A program made the position numbers and the translations under genes. A stretch of DNA of 10,339 bases from an uncultured Bacteroidales bacterium (lineage in GTDB: Bacteria; Bacteroidota; Bacteroidia; Bacteroidales; UBA932): NCBI GenBank assembly GCA_946062035.1, contig CAMGTS010000029.1, positions 1 through 10,339 of the forward strand. Reading direction: 5' to 3'. Every line of letters starts with the position of its first letter. Within the stretch, counting starts at the first letter, position 1. Positions 6,904 through 10,339 of the stretch are shown one piece after another. Below the pieces are notes generated by a model, which saw only the letters and a program-made list of their open reading frames with translations, had not been told where the DNA came from and searched no databases.

Positions 6904-8029
6904 ATTCTCCTGAACTGTTTCGCCTTATCTTATTATCCGCTTCCAATTCAACGAGCGCCACCATAACTTCCTCGAACTGTAATCCGCTCAATCGCACAAG
7001 ATCATCAACGCTCCTGAATCTAACGGCTGATAAAGTTAGCAATAATTTTTTCATGCAAGACGGAGAGACTCCGAATAACGAAGTGCTGTCCCCTGTAGAC
7101 GGCCCGCTCGCAAACCTGCTCCACCCCAATTCTCTTGGGATTGTTGACGAGTCTAAATAAATAGCGGCTATATTTTTTGAAATCAGATAATTGCAACCAC
7201 ATGAATTTGCGTCGCCTAACCTTCCGGGAACTGCGAAAACATCTCTGCCGTATGAATTCGCACACTTGACGGTGCTCATCGAGCCTCCCGCCATACGGGT
7301 TTCTCCGACAATGACAGCTTCACTTATTCCGGCGATTATCCTGTTCCTTTTCAGCAGATTCAAACGTTTCGGGACTTCTCCTCTCGGAAATTCCGTAAGA
7401 ATTCCACCATGCTCCACTATCCTCACAGCATCAGCTCTATGCGCCAAAGGGTAAACAGAATCTATTCCGCACGGTAGAATCGCCAGAGTCTTCAGCCCAT
7501 TATCCAAAGCCGCCCTATGCGCTGCGATATCGATGCCTCTTGCCAGTCCGCTGACGATAAGCGGATTATACCCTTGACACGCAAGAGATGCCACAATGTC
7601 GCCACAAGCCTCTATGCCATAGGACGTAGCAAGCCTTGTCCCCACTATCGCCACCACATTTTCACCGCATTCCTCTATTAATTCACCGAGAGAACAGGCT
7701 CCACGGAAATACAAGACGCAAGGGCCGTCGGCACACTCTTTCAATAATTTAGGATAATCTTCAGACGACCTGTCGATAACCTGGACTTTATGCTCCTTGT
7801 ACCACTCCGCCTCCTCTTGTGCGTCATGCAGCTTCTCACGATCCAACAGCTCCGCACCTATACCCAAAACACCGGTACTGCTATCGATTTCAGAGCCGCT
7901 CATTGAAAATACATTTTCAATACTGCCGGCACTCTCCAACAGAATATTCCCCGCTGTCACTTTCCATAGAAACACCTTACTGAACCGGCATAACATTCCG
8001 ATTTTTTCGTCATTAACAAACCTACCCAC
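6890..8029 (-). CDS. dprA: DNA-processing protein DprA (Smf)
   Basis: Loads RecA onto incoming single-stranded DNA in natural transformation and is widely kept in bacteria with no known competence. Numbering is from a GTG at 8029 (379 residues). Residues about 15-110 are the N-terminal SAM-like region. The Rossmann-like core covers about 112-295: VAIVGTR (126-132), SGLARGIDIAAH (160-171), AILPCGID (183-190), NRIIAGIS (229-236), GGSMST (248-253), VFAVPGR (264-270) and GCNYLI (278-283). A winged-helix domain closes the protein (about 315-379). The start is uncertain: an in-frame ATG at 7996 gives 368 residues and still keeps the whole domain set, and a promoter-like element overlaps the GTG, so I lean to the ATG. 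The N-terminal region is less typical than the core. The 3' end overlaps tatD by 14 bases. Confidence 0.93.
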   Translation of the reverse strand: MGRFVNDEKIGMLCRFSKVFLWKVTAGNILLESAGSIENVFSMSGSEIDSSTGVLGIGAELLDREKLHDAQEEAEWYKEHKVQVIDRSSEDYPKLLKECADGPCVLYFRGACSLGELIEECGENVVAIVGTRLATSYGIEACGDIVASLACQGYNPLIVSGLARGIDIAAHRAALDNGLKTLAILPCGIDSVYPLAHRADAVRIVEHGGILTEFPRGEVPKRLNLLKRNRIIAGISEAVIVGETRMAGGSMSTVKCANSYGRDVFAVPGRLGDANSCGCNYLISKNIAAIYLDSSTIPRELGWSRFASGPSTGDSTSLFGVSPSCMKKLLLTLSAVRFRSVDDLVRLSGLQFEEVMVALVELEADNKIRRNSSGEYALC

Positions 8030-8052
8030 ACTTTTTCACGATATCAGTCAAA
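8017..8052 (-). promoter_or_regulatory. Possible Bacteroidota promoter for dprA
   Basis: Minus strand: TTTG (8052-8049) and TAGGTTTG (8024-8017), a perfect match to the -7 consensus TAnnTTTG. The spacer is 24 bp, longer than the usual 19-21. Transcription would begin around 8010, past the GTG at 8029 and about 15 bases before the ATG at 7996. It lies directly behind the upstream terminator, where a dprA promoter would be expected. Confidence 0.3.
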
Positions 8053-8086
8053 AAAATCGGTGGCAAGATATTGATCCGCCACCGAT
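8050..8086 (-). terminator. Intrinsic terminator of the rpiB-truB-queA operon
   Basis: On the minus strand a perfect 9-bp stem, ATCGGTGGC / GCCACCGAT (8086-8078 and 8064-8056), with a 13-base loop is followed directly by seven T residues (8056-8050, counting the last stem base). It lies 61 bp beyond the queA stop and only about 20 bp before the dprA GTG. Because it is so close to dprA it could also act as an attenuator for that gene. Confidence 0.85.
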
Positions 8087-8096
8087 AGACAATGCA

Positions 8097-8104
8097 CAAA
8101 CGTA
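8097..8104 (-). promoter_or_regulatory. Isolated -7-like motif ahead of the queA terminator hairpin
   Basis: Minus strand TACGTTTG, a perfect TAnnTTTG match, but without a TTTG at the usual -33 distance (the nearest is only 10 bp upstream). A start from here would begin just before the 8050-8086 hairpin, placing that hairpin at the very front of the transcript. It may be chance. Confidence 0.18.
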
Positions 8105-8147
8105 CAATTGACCGCAAACCGTGAGTATCAGCCCACGGGGATTTCAC

Positions 8148-9203
8148 CTACACAATAAGCATAGCGTCTCCGTAAGTTCCGAACTTGTACGGATCTTTTC
8201 TCTTAGTCGCCTTTGTGTAAGCCTCTTTGACTTTCTCATAACCGCCGAACGCAGCTTCGGTCATAAGCATAATAGATAGAGGCTGATGGAAATTTGTCAC
8301 CAACGCATCCGCAATAGCGAAATTGTACGGAGGGAAAATAAATTTGTTTGTCCAGCCATCATAAGGCTTTACTCTTCCCGTTGTAGTAACAGGTGTTTCC
8401 AACGCCCTGAGTACGGTGATTCCTATCGCAAATACCCTATGGCCGTTGTCCTTGGCACGGTTGATTTTCTCCGCGGCCTCTTCGGAAATAATCATCCTCT
8501 CGGATCCCATCTTGTGCTTTGACAAATCCTCCACATCCACTCCGGCAAAATGGCTTAATCCGACATGCGAAGTGATGAAGGTGTAGTCGATACCCTTTAT
8601 CTCCATCCTCAGGAAAAGCTCTCTGCTAAAGTGAAGGCCGGCGGCAGGAGTCGCTACAGCACCCTCGTTCTTTGCGAAAATCGTATTGAAACGCTCCTGG
8701 TCTATTTCATTCGGATGACGTCTGATCTCCTCAGGGACAGGGAGTTCTCCAATCGAAAACAGAGTTCTGCGAAAATCGTCATAACTTCCGTCGTACAAGA
8801 ATCTCAATGTCCTGCCTCTTGAAGTGGTATTATCGATCACTTCAGCGACCAACGCATCGTTCTCGCCGAAATAGAGTTTGTTGCCTATCCTGATTTTTCT
8901 TGCAGGATCGACCAATGCGTCCCACAAACGCTGCTCCTGATTCAACTCCCTGAGTAAAGAAACCTCTATCTCAGCACCGGTTTTCTCTTTATTGCCGAAA
9001 AGTCTGGCAGGGAAAACTTTTGTATCGTTCAATACAAAAATATCCCCCTCTTTTGCATAATCGATTATGTTCTTGAAAAGCTTATCCTCGACCTTTCCGT
9101 TGTCTTTTCTCAGAACCATCATTCTGCATTCATCCCTGTAAGTAGGTGGTTCTTTGGCTACTAACTCTTTATTGTAAGGAAATTTAAACTGTGATAATTT
9201 CAT
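8148..9203 (-). CDS. queA: S-adenosylmethionine:tRNA ribosyltransferase-isomerase QueA
   Basis: Transfers and isomerises the ribosyl part of S-adenosylmethionine onto preQ1 in the wobble position of GUN tRNAs, giving epoxyqueuosine in the queuosine pathway. The protein has 351 residues, the standard length. Recognisable blocks are EPPTYRDECRMMVL (18-31), DIFVLNDTKVFPARLFG (54-70), GELPVPEEIRR, the strongly conserved AVATPAAGLHF, TSHVGLSHF, KMGSERMII, ITVLRALET, and the C-terminal DALVTNFHQPLSIMLM and FGTYGDAMLI. The ATG at 9203 lies 2 bp after the truB stop (TAACCATG), so translation is probably coupled. The gene ends 61 bp before an intrinsic terminator. No other queuosine gene is in the window. 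Confidence 0.97.
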   Translation of the reverse strand: MKLSQFKFPYNKELVAKEPPTYRDECRMMVLRKDNGKVEDKLFKNIIDYAKEGDIFVLNDTKVFPARLFGNKEKTGAEIEVSLLRELNQEQRLWDALVDPARKIRIGNKLYFGENDALVAEVIDNTTSRGRTLRFLYDGSYDDFRRTLFSIGELPVPEEIRRHPNEIDQERFNTIFAKNEGAVATPAAGLHFSRELFLRMEIKGIDYTFITSHVGLSHFAGVDVEDLSKHKMGSERMIISEEAAEKINRAKDNGHRVFAIGITVLRALETPVTTTGRVKPYDGWTNKFIFPPYNFAIADALVTNFHQPLSIMLMTEAAFGGYEKVKEAYTKATKRKDPYKFGTYGDAMLIV

Positions 9204-9205
9204 GG

Positions 9206-10186
9206 TTAATTATGTGTGCTTTGGGGCGACAATTCAGGGATTATACGCAAAGATTCGTCAAAAGTTACAGAATTCTCAATTTTAAATCCTCCTGAGGCGA
9301 CCCTTCTCAGTGACGACATATAGGCTCCGCCGCAAAGTTCAAGACCCAAATCACGAGCTATGGAGCGAATGTAAGTTCCTTTACTACAAGCTATTCTGAC
9401 AGTAATGACAGGCAAGGCCGAAACTTCTTGAGGGGATAGCAAAGCGTCGCTTACGTCTTCTTTTTCCAACTCATAATTATTGTCCGCTCTCGCCTTCCAT
9501 TTTTTTACTGTAAAAAAGTCATGGGCACTGTCACTTCCGTATGATGGCGCTCCGCACTCAGGCGACTCAATTTCCGCTATAGGAAGAGCGAAATCGCCTC
9601 CACCTACAATGTTTCTGCAACCAATCAGTTCAGCACTATAGATTTCAACTTTTGAAGGCTTCAACTCTACCTCCTGTCCGCTACGCACAAGATCGTAACT
9701 CCTTTTCCCGTTGACATACTTGGCGGAAAACGCAGGAGGCACTTGGTCAAACTTCCCGACCAATCCGGAAACGGCCTCCCTTATTCTGTCTATAGTTATG
9801 CGAGAAGTATCAAAGACCTCATTTATAGGATGTTCCCTATCGTATGAAGGGGTAGTCGCACCTAATGTGAATTGTGCGATATACTCCTTACGCTCCGCCT
9901 GCAGGGACTCCGCTATTTTTGTAGCCTTGCCTATGCAGACTATCAGTATACCCGTAGCAAGAGGGTCTAAAGTCCCCGCATGACCGACCTTAACGTTTTT
10001 CAAGCCCCATCTTCGCCTCAAAGCGAATTTGATTCTGCGGACAACATCCGTGCTTGTCCAGCGATATGGTTTATCTATCGGGATAATTATTCCGGACGGA
10101 TAATCTTCAGGATTTACCGACAGTTCCGCAAGAGCCTGTTTACTGATAATCAACGGTTCCACGCCTTTTACGCATTCAGTTTGCAA
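9206..10186 (-). CDS. truB: tRNA pseudouridine(55) synthase TruB with an internal insertion
   Basis: Makes pseudouridine 55 in the T-loop of tRNAs. Core motifs are intact: DKPYRWTSTDVVRRIK (38-53), VGHAGTLDPLATG (67-79) with catalytic D74, KEYIAQFTLGATTPSYD (100-116, Y102), VPPAFSAKYVNGKRSYDL (149-166), and CSKGTYIRSIARDLG (267-281) with K269 and R274. Between strand AELIG (186-189) and LPVITVRI (258-265) lie about 60 residues that standard bacterial TruB proteins lack, so the protein is 326 residues instead of the more usual 230-310. The N-terminus also has about 35 residues before the first core strand. The start is uncertain: TTG at 10186 is the longest, only 1 bp after the rpiB stop; GTG at 10162 and TTG at 10153 are in-frame alternatives, and no ATG is available. 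It is the middle gene of rpiB-truB-queA. Confidence 0.92.
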   Translation of the reverse strand: MQTECVKGVEPLIISKQALAELSVNPEDYPSGIIIPIDKPYRWTSTDVVRRIKFALRRRWGLKNVKVGHAGTLDPLATGILIVCIGKATKIAESLQAERKEYIAQFTLGATTPSYDREHPINEVFDTSRITIDRIREAVSGLVGKFDQVPPAFSAKYVNGKRSYDLVRSGQEVELKPSKVEIYSAELIGCRNIVGGGDFALPIAEIESPECGAPSYGSDSAHDFFTVKKWKARADNNYELEKEDVSDALLSPQEVSALPVITVRIACSKGTYIRSIARDLGLELCGGAYMSSLRRVASGGFKIENSVTFDESLRIIPELSPQSTHN

Positions 10187-10187
10187 A

Positions 10188-10339
10188 TTACTGTAACACA
10201 GGAATCTTGTCGATTCTTCTTTGATGCCGTCCGCCCTCGAAACTTGCTGAGAGATATGCTTTTACAATTTCATCAGCCGTCTCCTCCGATATAAATCTCG
10301 CAGGAAGTGAAAGAATGTTCGCATTATTATGCTGCTTGG
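10188..10339 (-). CDS. rpiB: Ribose-5-phosphate isomerase B (C-terminal end, cut by window edge)
   Basis: Interconverts ribose 5-phosphate and ribulose 5-phosphate in the pentose phosphate pathway. Only the last 49 full codons and part of another are in the window, entering at the right edge and ending with TAA at 10190-10188. The visible residues carry the C-terminal signature of the RpiB/LacAB family: HNNANILSLPARFIS near the edge, then ADEIVKAYL and FEGGRHQRRIDKIP just before the stop. HNxAN and FEGGRHxxR are characteristic of RpiB and not of the unrelated RpiA. It is too short for a search by length but the match by eye is strong. The truB TTG start lies 1 bp beyond the stop, indicating one operon with truB and queA. 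Confidence 0.9.
   Translation of the reverse strand, partial: KQHNNANILSLPARFISEETADEIVKAYLSASFEGGRHQRRIDKIPVLQ

Noticed and set aside
9206..10186. Short ATG-started frame of 11 codons at the truB start, out of frame with it
   Set aside because: It ends at once in TAA and the TruB frame is secured by its motifs, so it is a chance ATG.
1..10339. CRISPR arrays, tRNA or rRNA genes, insertion sequences, attachment sites, defence or biosynthetic clusters
   Set aside because: No regularly spaced repeats, transposase or integrase genes, terminal inverted repeats or RNA genes were seen. The gene content is housekeeping and uniform in style.

Overview
The window looks like ordinary chromosome from a member of the Bacteroidota, most likely order Bacteroidales. 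The reasons are the ExbB / small membrane protein / ExbD / ExbD gene set with its typical Bacteroidota ExbD N-termini, the lack of clear Shine-Dalgarno sequences before most starts, Bacteroidota-style -7 motifs (TAnnTTTG) in some gaps, and the overall look of RpiB, TruB, QueA and AsnS. The genus cannot be fixed from the sequence. The long N-terminus of TruB recalls Rikenellaceae-like proteins, but that is an impression from memory, not a search result.

All eleven supported genes lie on the minus strand, so transcription runs from the right edge to the left. Two genes are cut by the window edges: rpiB on the right and asnS on the left. From right to left there are four groups. (1) rpiB (C-terminal end) - truB - queA are packed with 1-2 bp gaps and closed by a clear intrinsic terminator at about 8050-8086. 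This is carbohydrate metabolism joined to two tRNA-modification genes (pseudouridine-55 and queuosine). (2) dprA - tatD - ansA: dprA and tatD overlap by 14 bases and ansA follows after 9 bp. They encode a DNA-processing protein, a TatD metal-dependent nuclease and a type I asparaginase. (3) exbB - four-helix membrane protein - exbD1 - exbD2 is a proton-motive-force energiser operon with no tonB inside the window, closed by a strong terminator at about 2557-2590. (4) A secreted two-domain enzyme, alkaline phosphatase fused to an SGNH/GDSL esterase, is followed after 47 bp by asnS.

Most of this is housekeeping content with no mobile element, CRISPR array, RNA gene or sign of recent transfer. 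The points worth a second look are the phosphatase-esterase fusion with complete catalytic sets in both halves, the Asp-to-Cys change beside its phosphatase nucleophile, a roughly 60-residue insertion inside TruB, the uncharacterised four-helix protein inside the ExbB/ExbD operon, and the crowded terminator/promoter region before dprA. Three start sites need care: exbB (ATG at 4935 rather than TTG at 4965), dprA (ATG at 7996 or GTG at 8029) and truB (TTG at 10186 or a start further in).
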